Source: G963674685 sp963674685 (GTDB lineage Bacteria; Lernaellota; Lernaellaia; JACKCT01). From it: a stretch of 64,000 bases of DNA. Below, piece after piece: positions 25,565 to 35,091 of this stretch (positions within the stretch are counted from its first letter, which is position 1; every line of letters begins with the position of its first letter). The notes beneath the pieces are model-generated. The model was given only the letters and a program-made list of their open reading frames with translations. It did not search any database and was not told the DNA's origin. The DNA is taken from positions 558,001 through 622,000 of the forward strand of contig CAXXWT010000005.1 of the NCBI GenBank assembly GCA_963674685.2. Reading direction: 5' to 3'. The position numbers and the translations under genes were made by a program.

Positions 25565-27262
25565 ATGATGAAAAAATCGATTATTCTGATCCTTTGTGTT
25601 TTTTTGATTCCAGTCGCCGTAAGCGCAAAAGACGTCCTGTTTAAGGGGCGCCCGGTCGCGTCCGACAGAATTCTCCTGGAGCTGAAAAGCTCATATAACG
25701 CGGTTTCCATTGCGCAACTCGAGGATCGGGGATGGGCGCCGCAATACGCCTCTTTCGTGACCGGCGAAAAACTTGAGTTGCGTCGCCTGAAATCCTCGTC
25801 CGCTTCTCCGGCCGCATCCTCTATAAGATTCATCGCCGTCGGCGTTCCCGAAAATATGAGCGTCGCCCGGGCTCTGGAAAAGGCCGGAAAATTGCCGTTC
25901 GTGAAAGCGGCCTGGCCCGACGGACGCGTCTTCGCCGAAACCTTCGAGCCGAACGATCCCTATTACACGCCCTATCAATCCAATTTCCGGCAAATTCTTT
26001 TACCCGAAGCCTGGCGCTGGACCTTCGGCGAAGGCGTCACGGTGGCGGTTATCGACACCGGATACAACGACGGCCTCGATGACGGGGCGAATATCATCGA
26101 CGCCTACGACTTCTGGGATGAAGATACGGACGTGGCGGATTTCATCGGACACGGAACATTCGTGTCCAACGTCATCGGCGAAGCCTCCAACAATAACCTC
26201 GGATGCGCCTCGATCGCCCCGGCGGCGAAAATCATGGCGCTGAAAGTGTTTTCCGATGATCCGAATCAGGAAGGCACCAGCGACAGCTACATCATCCAGG
26301 CCGTCGATTACGCCGTCGAGCGCGGCGCGGACATCATCAGCATGTCCCTGGGAGGCGGCGCCTATAACGGCGCGTTGAACTCCAGTCTCCAGGACGCATA
26401 CGACGCAGGCGTGGCGATATTCGCCGCGTCCGGCAACGAAGGCCGGGATTCCGTGGAATACCCGGCTGCTTATTCTGACGTCATCGCCGTGGGCAGTTCC
26501 AAACCCCACGCCGTCGGAGCCAACCCCGGTCGTTCGGATTTTTCATGTTACGGCGAGAAACTCGATCTCGTGGCGCCGGGCGAATACATCGTGCAACAGG
26601 GCAAACTGGGCGGTGAAGTCGGCTACTACGGCTTGAACGGAACCTCAATGGCCTGCCCCCACGCCGCGGGACTGGCGGCGCTGCTCATCGCGCTGGCCTC
26701 GGACAAGCCGACGCCGGCGGAAATCAAAGAGGTCATGACGGAAAACGCCAATTCCGGTTACGGCGGATGGGATCCCACCATCGGCTGGGGCGAAATCGAT
26801 GCGGCCGCCGCGATAACGCATTACGTGAACCAGCTTCCGAACCTGCCGCCGACGGCCGGAATCTCGGCGTCGCCAACGAGCGGAAGCGCTCCCTTGGAAG
26901 TCATTTTCAGCGCCGCGTCCTCATCCGATCCGGACAACAACATCGACAGCTATCAATGGAGCCTCCCGGATTTCAGCATCGAACACGGAGTCAACATCAC
27001 GCACGTTTTCAACGAGAAAGGCACATTCGAAGTCATGATGACGGTGCTGGATAAATTCGGCGAAAGCGATTCGACATCCATCACGATTACGGTTTCAGGC
27101 GGTTCGTCAAGTGACGATTCGGACAAAGACGATTCTCAGTGCGCCCTGGCTCACGGAGGGGATCCCATCACTGCAAGCACAGTATCGCTTTTTGCTGTTG
27201 TCTATATTTTGTTTAAGGTGTTTTCCTTTATCGGCGGCAAACAGCGGAAAAACCAGCCATAG
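25565..27262 (+). CDS. Secreted subtilisin-like (S8) protease with PKD domain and Cys-TM-basic C-terminus
   Basis: I start at ATG 25565 (565 residues), which gives a clean signal peptide (KKSIILILCVFLIPVAVSA). A TTG at 25529 is in frame but would add a charged extension. A propeptide-like region covers about 22-125. The S8 domain has Asp164 (AVIDTGYNDG), His196 (IGHGTFVSNV), the oxyanion Asn in AASGNEG (about 291) and Ser361 (NGTSMACPHAAG). A PKD domain lies at about 428-512. The C-terminus is Asp/Ser-rich, then Cys526, a hydrophobic helix (about 536-556) and GGKQRKNQP. This tripartite end resembles MYXO-CTERM-like sorting signals in which Cys is processed by a rhombosortase-type enzyme. It is likely a cell-surface protease. 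Confidence 0.88.
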   Translation: MMKKSIILILCVFLIPVAVSAKDVLFKGRPVASDRILLELKSSYNAVSIAQLEDRGWAPQYASFVTGEKLELRRLKSSSASPAASSIRFIAVGVPENMSVARALEKAGKLPFVKAAWPDGRVFAETFEPNDPYYTPYQSNFRQILLPEAWRWTFGEGVTVAVIDTGYNDGLDDGANIIDAYDFWDEDTDVADFIGHGTFVSNVIGEASNNNLGCASIAPAAKIMALKVFSDDPNQEGTSDSYIIQAVDYAVERGADIISMSLGGGAYNGALNSSLQDAYDAGVAIFAASGNEGRDSVEYPAAYSDVIAVGSSKPHAVGANPGRSDFSCYGEKLDLVAPGEYIVQQGKLGGEVGYYGLNGTSMACPHAAGLAALLIALASDKPTPAEIKEVMTENANSGYGGWDPTIGWGEIDAAAAITHYVNQLPNLPPTAGISASPTSGSAPLEVIFSAASSSDPDNNIDSYQWSLPDFSIEHGVNITHVFNEKGTFEVMMTVLDKFGESDSTSITITVSGGSSSDDSDKDDSQCALAHGGDPITASTVSLFAVVYILFKVFSFIGGKQRKNQP

Positions 27263-27292
27263 ATATTTGTAATTTCAGGTCTCTGATTTCTG

Positions 27293-28784
27293 ATTTAGTC
27301 GCTCCTGAAAAACTCCGCTCAGCAATCGATATATAGATTTATCATCCATTTGCCGGTCTAAATTCCGGCAAGAATTCCCGATGAAGGAGCCATTGAAGCA
27401 GGCGCAAAAAGGAATTGGCGATGGCCGCCAATAACTTTCGCATGTTGTAGCCCGCTCCGGCGAGAATCGCGTTGATCCGGTCGCCTTCTTTGCCCTTCAG
27501 ATAGTTCCTGTCCATCCGATTATCGTGTTTCATGTGCCCGATCACCGGCTCCACCGCCGATCGGCGTTTCATCCATTTCCGTTCAGAGCGCGTCCGATTA
27601 TTTCTGCGCTGCCCGGCGATATGAACCTCCGTTTCCCCTTTGTAGCCGTGGCCGCGATAACCTTTGTCGCAGTACGCGTGCTTCGCCGCGCGACCCGTGA
27701 TCCTCTCCATCTGTTCAAGAGATTTCTTCAAGGTATGCCCGTCATAGGGCTTGCCGTGCAGGGCCTGCGCCCCGACGACCCAGTTATCACGCGAGGTGCT
27801 CACCACGCCCACTTTGCAACCGAACTCGTAACGCTTGTGCGCCTTGCCCTTGCTGATGCATTCCACTTCCGGCGCGTGGAGGCTGTAGAGCTTGTTCTTC
27901 GACTTCTTTTCCTGCTGCAGCAATTGCGCCGAGCGCAGCAAAAGCTCTTTCATGTCCTCGTCGGCCGGATCGATCTTGCGGATGATGTCCCGCGTCAGAC
28001 GGCCCAACCAGGTCTTGAGTTTCTTCACTTTCCGATTTGCCTTCTTGATCCGGCGGGCGTGACGAAGACGGCTCTGCTCGCGCAATGCTTTCTTGCTTTT
28101 TCGGATAAAGCTTTGGCGCAAGCCGATGCCACGAGCTTTCGCCGCGTCGCCCAAAAGCTTGATGGCGTCGCAATAAAGCTTCGCGTCCGTCGGAAAAGAA
28201 ATGTTCTTTTCCTGCACAGTCGTATCCACGTTCACGCGGTCCAGGTGATTCTTTTTCACCAGCTTCTTGCGTTTGGCTGTTTCGATGGTCTCGGTCAAAA
28301 GCTTCTCCATCTTGTCCGCGCCCACGCGGTGACGCCATTTCACCAGCAGACTCGGATCCAAAGGAAATTGATGCTGGAAATACTCGAAACCGCAGAAATA
28401 CTGCCAGTAGGGATTCTCCACCCAGCGCTCGACGACGGATTCATCCGCTTCGTTGAAGGCGTGTTTGAGGTAATGCAGGCCGACGAGAAGGCGAATGGGT
28501 TTGGCCGGGCGACCCGTTGCCTCGCAGTACGTGGGACCGAAGGCCGTCTCGAATACCGACCAGTCGATCTCCTGCGCCAGAACGAAAAGGGGGTGCTTGT
28601 TGTCGAGGATTTGCGTCAGCTTGCTTCGGAAAAGATCAATCGTTGAAGGAGGCTTTTTGGCTTTCATAAATCACCGAGAATTGGGGGTTTTCGGGGCATT
28701 TTCTGTTGATTATATATAGCACTAAATGCACTAATTATCCAGCATTTTCAACATGTTAGGATGTTTTTCAGGAGCGACTAAATA
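27293..28784 (-). mobile_element. IS5-type insertion sequence
   Basis: About 1.49 kb, bounded by terminal inverted repeats. The left end (27293-27313, ATTTAGTCGCTCCTGAAAAA followed by C) and the reverse complement of the right end (28784-28764) match over 21 bases. One intact transposase is encoded between them. A target-site duplication is not clear, because the flanking bases read TGA and TAGG; the terminal TTTA/TAAA may include a short TA-type duplication. It sits 30 bases after the subtilisin stop and disrupts no gene. Confidence 0.8.
27342..28667 (-). CDS. IS5-family (DUF772/DDE) transposase
   Basis: A 441-residue DDE transposase. The N-terminal DUF772-type helical domain (LLVGLHYLKHAFNEADESV, YFCGFEYFQHQFPLDPSLL) is followed by the catalytic domain with Asp in VNVDTTVQEKN, Asp in YCDKGYRGHG and Glu in AVEPVIGHMKHDNRMDRNYL, the last matching the Y-(2)-R-(3)-E style signature of this family. 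The linker between is strongly basic (KKANRKVKKLKTW). It appears intact and potentially active. Family could be called IS5 or IS1182 depending on the scheme. Confidence 0.88.
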   Translation of the reverse strand: MKAKKPPSTIDLFRSKLTQILDNKHPLFVLAQEIDWSVFETAFGPTYCEATGRPAKPIRLLVGLHYLKHAFNEADESVVERWVENPYWQYFCGFEYFQHQFPLDPSLLVKWRHRVGADKMEKLLTETIETAKRKKLVKKNHLDRVNVDTTVQEKNISFPTDAKLYCDAIKLLGDAAKARGIGLRQSFIRKSKKALREQSRLRHARRIKKANRKVKKLKTWLGRLTRDIIRKIDPADEDMKELLLRSAQLLQQEKKSKNKLYSLHAPEVECISKGKAHKRYEFGCKVGVVSTSRDNWVVGAQALHGKPYDGHTLKKSLEQMERITGRAAKHAYCDKGYRGHGYKGETEVHIAGQRRNNRTRSERKWMKRRSAVEPVIGHMKHDNRMDRNYLKGKEGDRINAILAGAGYNMRKLLAAIANSFLRLLQWLLHREFLPEFRPANG

Positions 28785-28887
28785 GGCGAAGAGATTTTAA
28801 TGAATTATTTCAACCTTAAGAGCAATGAAACCTTTTTTTCCTTAATGCATTTTGGTAAAATATTGTCATTGAAAAGAGGAGGAATTC

Positions 28888-29952
28888 ATGAAATTCATGT
28901 TCCCGATTGTTTTTGTTTCAATCTTGGCTTGTTGTTTTTGCATCATGACCGCCTGCGGCGATGATGACGACGATTCCGGCGATGTGGATGTTGATGACGA
29001 CACGGAAACAGACGACGATTCCGGTGATGACGATACGGCTTCGCCTGACGACGACAATGACGATGACGTGGATGACGATGCCAACGACGACCTGAACGAT
29101 GATTTGGATGATGACGCCGACGATGATGTGAATGACGACACGGACGACGATGTCGACGATGACACGACCGATATGACGCTGATTCCTGAAGGCACGTTCT
29201 GGATGGGCTGCGAACCCGAGGACACGTATTGCGAAAACGATGAATTGCCCCGCCATGAAGTCTTTCTGTCCGCCTATTTCATCGATATCTACGAAGTGAC
29301 TAACGCGCAATATGTGGAATACTTAAACGAATACGGCAACGACTGCGACTATTTCGATTGCATCGATCCTGATTCATATTATATTTACCAAGATTATTAC
29401 GATGTTTGGTCGGTTGTTTCCGGCTACCAGAACCGCGCCCTGACTGAGGTTTCCTGGTATGGGGCCAAGTCATACTGTGAAAGCAAAGGCAAGCGCCTTC
29501 CTACCGAGGCGGAGTGGGAAAAAGCGGCAAAGGGTGCTGTCGAACATTTTATCTACCCCTGGGGTGAAATCTGGATCAACAATGCCGCAAACTTCGATCG
29601 GTCAAACGATCCATTTGAAACAGGCGAGGTCAGAACGACTCCGGTAGGATACTATGACGGAAGCGATCATGGGGGCGTATACCAGACAACGGATGGCAGA
29701 AGTCCCTACGGTCTTCACGACATGGCCGGCAATGTCTGGGAGTGGGTAAACGATTACTATGATGAAAATTACTATAGCGTTAGCCCCGATGCTAATCCTA
29801 TGGGACCGGAATCCTTTCTGTACCATATAGTGCGTGGAGGAGGATGGACTAGTACAACGGTCACTTTGAGAACAACAATGAGAAATTATAACATACCGAG
29901 TTTCACCACTCTTGATTCTGGATTTCGTTGCGTTCGAGCCAGTCATCGTTAA
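28888..29952 (+). CDS. Asp-rich-linker lipoprotein with formylglycine-generating-enzyme (SUMF1-like) domain
   Basis: RBS AGGAGG precedes ATG 28888. The signal peptide ends at MTA-Cys23. Residues 24-93 are Asp-rich with DDDADDD/NDDL units. The SUMF1/FGE-sulfatase fold follows: LIPEGTFWMGC, RHEVFLSAYFIDIYEVTNAQ, RLPTEAEWEKAAKG, YPWG, GLHDMAGNVWEWVNDYY and VRGGGWTS ... GFRCVRAS. True FGE activates sulfatases by oxidising Cys; many members of the fold are non-catalytic ligand-binding modules. The catalytic Cys pair of FGE is not evident at the C-terminus, so a structural or binding role is as likely. No sulfatase gene is nearby. Confidence 0.85.
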   Translation: MKFMFPIVFVSILACCFCIMTACGDDDDDSGDVDVDDDTETDDDSGDDDTASPDDDNDDDVDDDANDDLNDDLDDDADDDVNDDTDDDVDDDTTDMTLIPEGTFWMGCEPEDTYCENDELPRHEVFLSAYFIDIYEVTNAQYVEYLNEYGNDCDYFDCIDPDSYYIYQDYYDVWSVVSGYQNRALTEVSWYGAKSYCESKGKRLPTEAEWEKAAKGAVEHFIYPWGEIWINNAANFDRSNDPFETGEVRTTPVGYYDGSDHGGVYQTTDGRSPYGLHDMAGNVWEWVNDYYDENYYSVSPDANPMGPESFLYHIVRGGGWTSTTVTLRTTMRNYNIPSFTTLDSGFRCVRASHR

Positions 29953-29983
29953 CGAACAGTAAAATATCAATTATACAACTGTC

Positions 29984-31942
29984 TTAATAATTATCACCAT
30001 TTACACCAAATCCGTCTTGGTAATCCTCAGAATCTTCCGGCAGTCTCCATAAAAGAGTTCTGAAATCTTGCCCTCGTCCGAAGAGTAAGTCTGGGCGTAA
30101 AATTTCTGTAAATGGCTCAAGGTTAATAATTGGATAATTTCTAATTTTTACGACATCTCCGGCATTGCCGGACACTGCTCGAAACATATTGATAAAACTA
30201 TCTGAATCGAACGCAGTTGGCATGAAAATATCATTATGTCCATCAAGCGCAATAAGCAAATTCCTAATCATCTTTGTTCTATCTCCAGTTAATATATATG
30301 GTGCATTTAAGGAGTGATTAAAAAAATACGCATCATCATAAAAATTCTGCACATCTGCTATATAATGATTTTTTGTCCCTCCAGGTAAAAATGCTTCCGG
30401 TAGAGAAACCCAATAAAGAAACATGACTGAATGTGCGGAATCTTGCAGTGACACAAAATCACCCGCCCTAGGATATGTTCTTTGATTGAGTTGTTGAAAA
30501 AACATAGGCCCTCCTAAAAACTTGTATCCGTCATGACCGAGAAGAGAAGGGCAAATGAATCTACTATGCCTTCGGTATCTTTTTGAAACCTTTTTAGTTG
30601 TTGACTCTTCTACAGGTAGCCAGTTATAAATATAAACTTTATTAACGCACCATGTGACAAATTCACTGCACCAATCTTTAGGCTCATCTGTGCCGTTTCT
30701 CCACGGGCAACCATATTTCGAGTTCCAGCCTTTCCCAACCTCTTTTAACGCATGGCTTGCCAAGTTGCCAAATAATATGCTATCAATGGGATTATAGTCA
30801 TCATCTGACTTTTGGTATGGAGAATTTAATCTGAATGTTTCAATATACTCGTCTAAAGCAATGCTTTGATTATGTTTTGAAAGGATTACACTACCCCAAT
30901 GAGGAAATGTCTTTGTCGTATTAAGTATGACAACATTGTTTAATTTAATTTTTATATCCTTAATAACAAGCTCGTCTGCCCCATAATAATTGAGCGTTAT
31001 ATTGTCAAACAGATTATTATTAATATAATATTTCCCGTCAGGTGTTGTTTCGCGAGAATAGCGTCCCTTCCATTGGCTTGAATAGTATACTATTAATACT
31101 TCCATATTTCCATCGTCATCTGACAACACATGAGGTATCGGATCATTATTTATTGAACTATTATCGCCGGCGCTAATTTTTATGCAAATTCTTTCTTTGT
31201 GTTCCTTTGTCTCTAATAAAGAAAAACGACCGAGTGAAATACGCGAAATACTCTGCTGATGACCGGAGTTTTGTCCAAATCTTGACACACTGGGAAATGT
31301 GCCGAAACTGGGAGAGCTTGATCCAATGTGTCGACGATAATTGGAAAATCTATCAACATGGTTATTTAGATCAATCGTAATACGCGGTTGACCTCCAAAC
31401 TGGTTTGCTCCACCAAATACGACTTCCACTTGTTGCGAAGGTCCGTGCGTCTCCTTTACCCATAATTTGATATACGTTTTTCCCCAAAAACCGAGATACC
31501 AATCCGGATGTGCTAACGGAACTCCATTTTGTGAAATAAATGAGTTCCTGGAGTTAAAAGAAGATCCATTCAATTGTTGAGAGTTTGTGCTGGAATGAGT
31601 CAGACGGTTTTGTAAAATGTATTTTTGATAAATTGAAGAATCATCTGTGATGATCGATCGATTTGGAGTGGTAGAAGAAGTAGTTTGTGCATTTTGTAAT
31701 AAGGACAAATTTTTTGTCGAACCAATCTTATACGGAACCAACTCACTCTTGTTCTGTCCCGGATAATATGGCGTCAATTCACTCTTGTTCTGCCCCGGAT
31801 AATAAGGCGTTAAATTGCTCTTATTACTTTTACCCGGATAGTAGGGTGTCAGTTTACCCTGTTTCTTTCGGTCTTCCGGGTACACCGGAGTGTACCCGTT
31901 TTCATCCGTCGCAAAAAAGATTGGGCGAGATTTCCAAAGCAC
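29984..31942 (-). CDS. CHAP-domain-like protein with N-terminal PYYPG repeats, AT-rich gene
   Basis: The 652-residue frame starts at GTG 31942 behind a near-perfect AAAGGAGCGACGAA ribosome site. Residues 31-71 hold four 12-13-residue repeats of the form LTPYYPGQNKSE, then a Ser/Asn-rich linker to about 145. A beta-rich central region (about 145-375, with DWYLGFWGKTYIKLWV and a PRITIDLN strand) precedes a cysteine-amidase-like segment, DWCSEFVTWCV (Cys425) and YPRAGDFVSLQDSAHSVMF (His504). That Cys/His order fits CHAP/NlpC-type amidases that cut peptidoglycan or amide bonds. No signal peptide is seen. The gene is markedly poorer in G+C than its neighbours, suggesting acquisition. Function beyond a hydrolase guess is unknown. 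Confidence 0.65.
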   Translation of the reverse strand: MLWKSRPIFFATDENGYTPVYPEDRKKQGKLTPYYPGKSNKSNLTPYYPGQNKSELTPYYPGQNKSELVPYKIGSTKNLSLLQNAQTTSSTTPNRSIITDDSSIYQKYILQNRLTHSSTNSQQLNGSSFNSRNSFISQNGVPLAHPDWYLGFWGKTYIKLWVKETHGPSQQVEVVFGGANQFGGQPRITIDLNNHVDRFSNYRRHIGSSSPSFGTFPSVSRFGQNSGHQQSISRISLGRFSLLETKEHKERICIKISAGDNSSINNDPIPHVLSDDDGNMEVLIVYYSSQWKGRYSRETTPDGKYYINNNLFDNITLNYYGADELVIKDIKIKLNNVVILNTTKTFPHWGSVILSKHNQSIALDEYIETFRLNSPYQKSDDDYNPIDSILFGNLASHALKEVGKGWNSKYGCPWRNGTDEPKDWCSEFVTWCVNKVYIYNWLPVEESTTKKVSKRYRRHSRFICPSLLGHDGYKFLGGPMFFQQLNQRTYPRAGDFVSLQDSAHSVMFLYWVSLPEAFLPGGTKNHYIADVQNFYDDAYFFNHSLNAPYILTGDRTKMIRNLLIALDGHNDIFMPTAFDSDSFINMFRAVSGNAGDVVKIRNYPIINLEPFTEILRPDLLFGRGQDFRTLLWRLPEDSEDYQDGFGVNGDNY

Positions 31943-32001
31943 TTCGTCGCTCCTTTGATGGCAGTTTACCGCACACGCATTTTCAAGCGCAACAAGTTTT
32001 T

Positions 32002-32890
32002 TTAGTCCACCGCCACGGCGCCTTCCGTGCCTTGGACCACGATCTGCCGCTCGCTGGGAATCGTGACCTTGCCGTCTCGGATGCTGGAATCGGCGAACGA
32101 AGTATTTTCCGCGCCGGAGAAAATCGATTGCGACTCCACGACAACGCCGAAGTATTGCGGGCTCTCAAAGGAGGTCTCGTTGATGATCCGAACGTGCGCG
32201 ATATTGATGTCGTCATCCTCGAACCAGGCATCCTCAACGTCAATCGAGGAATTCATTGTCAGACGAATCGCCGAATATTTCAGAACCTCCTGGGTCGTGC
32301 GAATGTCGGTGATGTACTTCTGCGCGTCGACATGCCAGGCCTTGATAACGATTGTTGAGCTTTGAAAAGCCGTTATGCCGCAGGTCAAATTATCCTTCAC
32401 ATAGTTTTCACCGATGAGATTGAGGATTGAGCGATATGCGGCGCAGACCCCCAGTTTGTTGTGATAAAAATAACAGTTATAGGCCGACGCGCGACTCAGA
32501 TTTATGGCCTCAAGGCCCACTAAGGTTCCCTGGCTGAAAGCGCAGTAATGAAAATCCACAAAGCTGCCGTCCGTCACATGTACAACGCATTCTTTATAAT
32601 CGTCCGATTTACGGAAATCCAAACCGTTAATGGTCAGATTCCGCGTGTTGGCAATGTCGAATGGCGGAACGACGCAGGGCTTGTCCGCCGTGGGGTCCCA
32701 GTTTCCGCCCTCGTTGTAAGGATCGTCATCATCTTCATATTTATCCTGATTCATCATCGATGGGATCGTTTAACGCTTCTATCATCGCGGAGATATGTTG
32801 TTTGGGTCCGTCCGGGGCTCCCGGTGTGCTGCTGATGCCCGTCCACGCATCATCGCCATTGCTATAGTCTACATAGTAATCCGTAGCCAT
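32002..32890 (-). pseudogene. Broken right-handed beta-helix protein gene
   Basis: A first frame starts at ATG 32890 (RBS AAAGGAA) and reads ATDYYVDYSNGDDAWTG ... GPKQHISAMIEALNDP before a TAA at 32741. A second frame in another register (32757-32002, 251 residues) continues with DDDPYNEGG, NLTINGLDFRKS and repeated beta-helix rungs. The pair resembles the head and body of one parallel beta-helix surface or phage-type protein. The join lacks the usual 30-40 residues and shifts frame, so an internal deletion is likely. The second frame has an ATGATG but no ribosome site. Alternatives are two coupled genes or an assembly error. Confidence 0.6.
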
Positions 32891-32938
32891 TAGAAATTCC
32901 TTTCGTAAAAACAAGATTTTCTGTCCAGATTGAGCCAA

Positions 32939-33118
32939 TTATAGAGGCATGGCTGATATCTGTCAATACCAATAATGCGTATTAAAGACGTATATGTAAA
33001 TCAACATAAAATGCAAAAAAAAAAGACTTTACGTGCAATATTTTAATACTTTACTTTAAGAAATCCGTGGGAATAATTCGTTAATAGATAAAGATATTCC
33101 AACATCAGAAGCGTGGGG
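32939..33118. other. AT-rich intergenic stretch
   Basis: It contains a 10-base A run near 33006 and TAAAG/TTTAA-rich sequence. It carries no recognisable gene. It separates the lar genes from the accessory island and probably holds the promoter of the beta-helix gene. Confidence 0.4.
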
Positions 33119-34318
33119 CTAATCCCCGCTATCCGAAGCCTGCTTGGCGTACCACGCGGCCAGCGCCTCCTGGATGACAAGCTTGACCGGCACTTGAAAA
33201 ATCTTCGCCGCCGATTCGCAGTCGCGGTATTCGGGCTGCGCGTTGACCAAACGTCCCCGGTGGCTGCTGACTTTCACATTCACGGCGCCGTATTTCGTCT
33301 TGACGCTCATCAGATGGCGCTGGCCGACGATGCGGCCCAAATCCCAAAATCGCACGCCGATGGTCGTGGATTCGGCGAAAAACGCCTCGGTCACGTCGTC
33401 AAGCCGGTCAGCGCCGGCCACGGCGCGCACGCATATGCCCGGGCGGCCCTTTTTCATGATGCACGGATGCAGCGCGACGTCGAGCGCTCCCGCGGCCATG
33501 AGCTTGTCGATGAATCCCGGATAAAGCTGCGGATTCATGTCGTCGATGTTCGCCTCGATCATCACGGTGGGTTTTTTCTCGCGGCCGGCGGTCGCGTCGT
33601 CCACAATGCAAAGCCTTAGCGCGTTGGGCGGGCCGTCTTCGGTATTTAAGGAACCGGCTCCGTACCCAATAGCTTCGACAACGCCCGGCGGCCTCGATCC
33701 GAACTCGTCGGCCAGCGTCGTCAAGATCGCCGCCGCCGTCGGCGTGAGAACTTCATACTCGAATCCGCCCTGGTGCGAGGGCGCGCCCTTGATCAATTCC
33801 GTTACCGCCGGAGCAGGGACGGGAATGGTCCCGTGTTCGCATTCGACAAATCCCGCGCCCGTAGGCAGGGGCGAACAAACGATTCTGTCGACGCCGAGGC
33901 GATGCATTCCAAGGCACACGCCGACAATATCCACGAAACTGTCCACGGCGCCCACTTCGTGAAAATGCACTTCGGAAACATCCGTGCCGTGAACTTTGGC
34001 CTCGGCCTCGGCCAGCTTGGTAAATACTCTCGCAGCCATGTCTTTAGCGCGTTCGTCCATCGGCAATTGCCGCGTCAGTTCCAGAAGATCGCTGAGATGG
34101 CGGTGAGGCTGCCGGACGCCTTCCGGAATGCGCACGATCACGCGCCGGCACTGGAGCGCGCCACGCTGCTCGTAAGATATTTCGACGGCATCGTCCGGTA
34201 ACTGCAAGAGCGCTAGAATCGGCGAAAGTTCGGCCGGATCGAAACCCAGGTCGATAAGCCCGGCCAGCAGCATGTCTCCGGCGGCCCCGGCAAATGCATC
34301 CACGTACAGCGTTTTCAT
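33119..34318 (-). CDS. larC: Nickel-pincer cofactor biosynthesis protein LarC
   Basis: LarC inserts nickel into the pincer nucleotide in a CTP-dependent step, completing the cofactor of lactate racemase-type enzymes. The 399-residue protein has the N-terminal DAFAGAAGDMLLAGLIDLG signature, HFHEVGAVDSFVDIVG, TPTAAAIL, GYGAGSLNTED-PPNALR, and the C-terminal IEANIDDMNPQLYP motif. Unlike Lactobacillus, where LarC is split into two frames joined by frameshifting, this is one continuous gene. It overlaps larB by four bases. Confidence 0.93.
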   Translation of the reverse strand: MKTLYVDAFAGAAGDMLLAGLIDLGFDPAELSPILALLQLPDDAVEISYEQRGALQCRRVIVRIPEGVRQPHRHLSDLLELTRQLPMDERAKDMAARVFTKLAEAEAKVHGTDVSEVHFHEVGAVDSFVDIVGVCLGMHRLGVDRIVCSPLPTGAGFVECEHGTIPVPAPAVTELIKGAPSHQGGFEYEVLTPTAAAILTTLADEFGSRPPGVVEAIGYGAGSLNTEDGPPNALRLCIVDDATAGREKKPTVMIEANIDDMNPQLYPGFIDKLMAAGALDVALHPCIMKKGRPGICVRAVAGADRLDDVTEAFFAESTTIGVRFWDLGRIVGQRHLMSVKTKYGAVNVKVSSHRGRLVNAQPEYRDCESAAKIFQVPVKLVIQEALAAWYAKQASDSGD

Positions 34319-35091
34319 TGATCGCTCCCCGATTCGTCGGTGCGTCCCGTCTGCCTGTTGATCAGCGCGGCCACGATGGCGGCGCCGAAACCGTTGTCGA
34401 TGTTCACGACGCTCACGCCGCCGCTGCAGGAGTTGAGCATGGATAAAAGCGCCGCCACGCCGCCGAAGCTTGCGCCGTATCCCACGCTCGTAGGAACGCC
34501 GATCACGGGAACGTCCACCAGGCCGCCGACCACGGAAGCCAACGCCCCTTCCATGCCCGCCACGACGATGACGGCCGACGCGCGGGCGAAAGCCTCTTTC
34601 GCCGCGGCCAGACGATGCAATCCGGCCACGCCCACGTCGTATATTCTGTCGACCCTGTTGCCCATAAACTCCGCCGTCACCGCCGCTTCTTCCGCTACCG
34701 GCGCATCGGAGGACCCGGCGGTCAAAACGGCGATGCTCCCGCGGCCCACGGGCGGCATGGAGCCCTTGGAGAGAGTTCTTGCCTGTTTGTTATATTCCAA
34801 GTCGGGAAACCGCGTCAGACAGGTTTCGGCCCTATCCCCGGATACGCGCGTGACCAGCAAAGGCATATCGCCGTCGAGCATGTGTTCGATGAGGCCCAGA
34901 AGCTGCTCGATGCTTTTGCCCTCGGCGTAGATGACCTCGGGAATGCCGCGCCGGATCGTCCGATGATGATCCAGCTTCGCGAATCCCAGATCCTCGAAAG
35001 GCAGGGACTTCAGCTTATCCGCCGCGCCTGCCGGCGACACTGCGCCCGAGGCGACCTTTCCCAGAAGTTTCAGTAAATCATCTTTCGTCAT
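34315..35091 (-). CDS. larB: Pyridinium-3,5-biscarboxylic acid mononucleotide synthase LarB
   Basis: LarB carboxylates and hydrolyses nicotinic acid adenine dinucleotide to start nickel-pincer synthesis. The 258-residue protein resembles PurE in its C-terminal half: AVLTAGSSDAPVAEEAAVTAE, VYDVGVAGLHRL-type stretch, VVAGMEGALASVVGGLVDVPVIGVPTSVGYG and NIDNGFGAA. It is translated ahead of larC. Neither larE (the sulfur donor) nor larA occurs in the window. nadD, which makes the LarB substrate, lies 1.6 kb away on the other strand. Confidence 0.93.
   Translation of the reverse strand: MTKDDLLKLLGKVASGAVSPAGAADKLKSLPFEDLGFAKLDHHRTIRRGIPEVIYAEGKSIEQLLGLIEHMLDGDMPLLVTRVSGDRAETCLTRFPDLEYNKQARTLSKGSMPPVGRGSIAVLTAGSSDAPVAEEAAVTAEFMGNRVDRIYDVGVAGLHRLAAAKEAFARASAVIVVAGMEGALASVVGGLVDVPVIGVPTSVGYGASFGGVAALLSMLNSCSGGVSVVNIDNGFGAAIVAALINRQTGRTDESGSDQ

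Noticed and set aside
28960..29170. GATGAC-type repeats as a minisatellite or CRISPR
   Set aside because: They are in frame inside a lipoprotein gene and encode its acidic linker; there are no spacers.
31687..32358. 223-codon plus-strand frame opposite the CHAP and beta-helix genes
   Set aside because: Antisense; the repeated CSVPDN-like words come from the PYYPG repeats read backwards.
33119..34318. Programmed frameshift in larC
   Set aside because: The gene is a single uninterrupted frame covering both halves, unlike the split Lactobacillus form.
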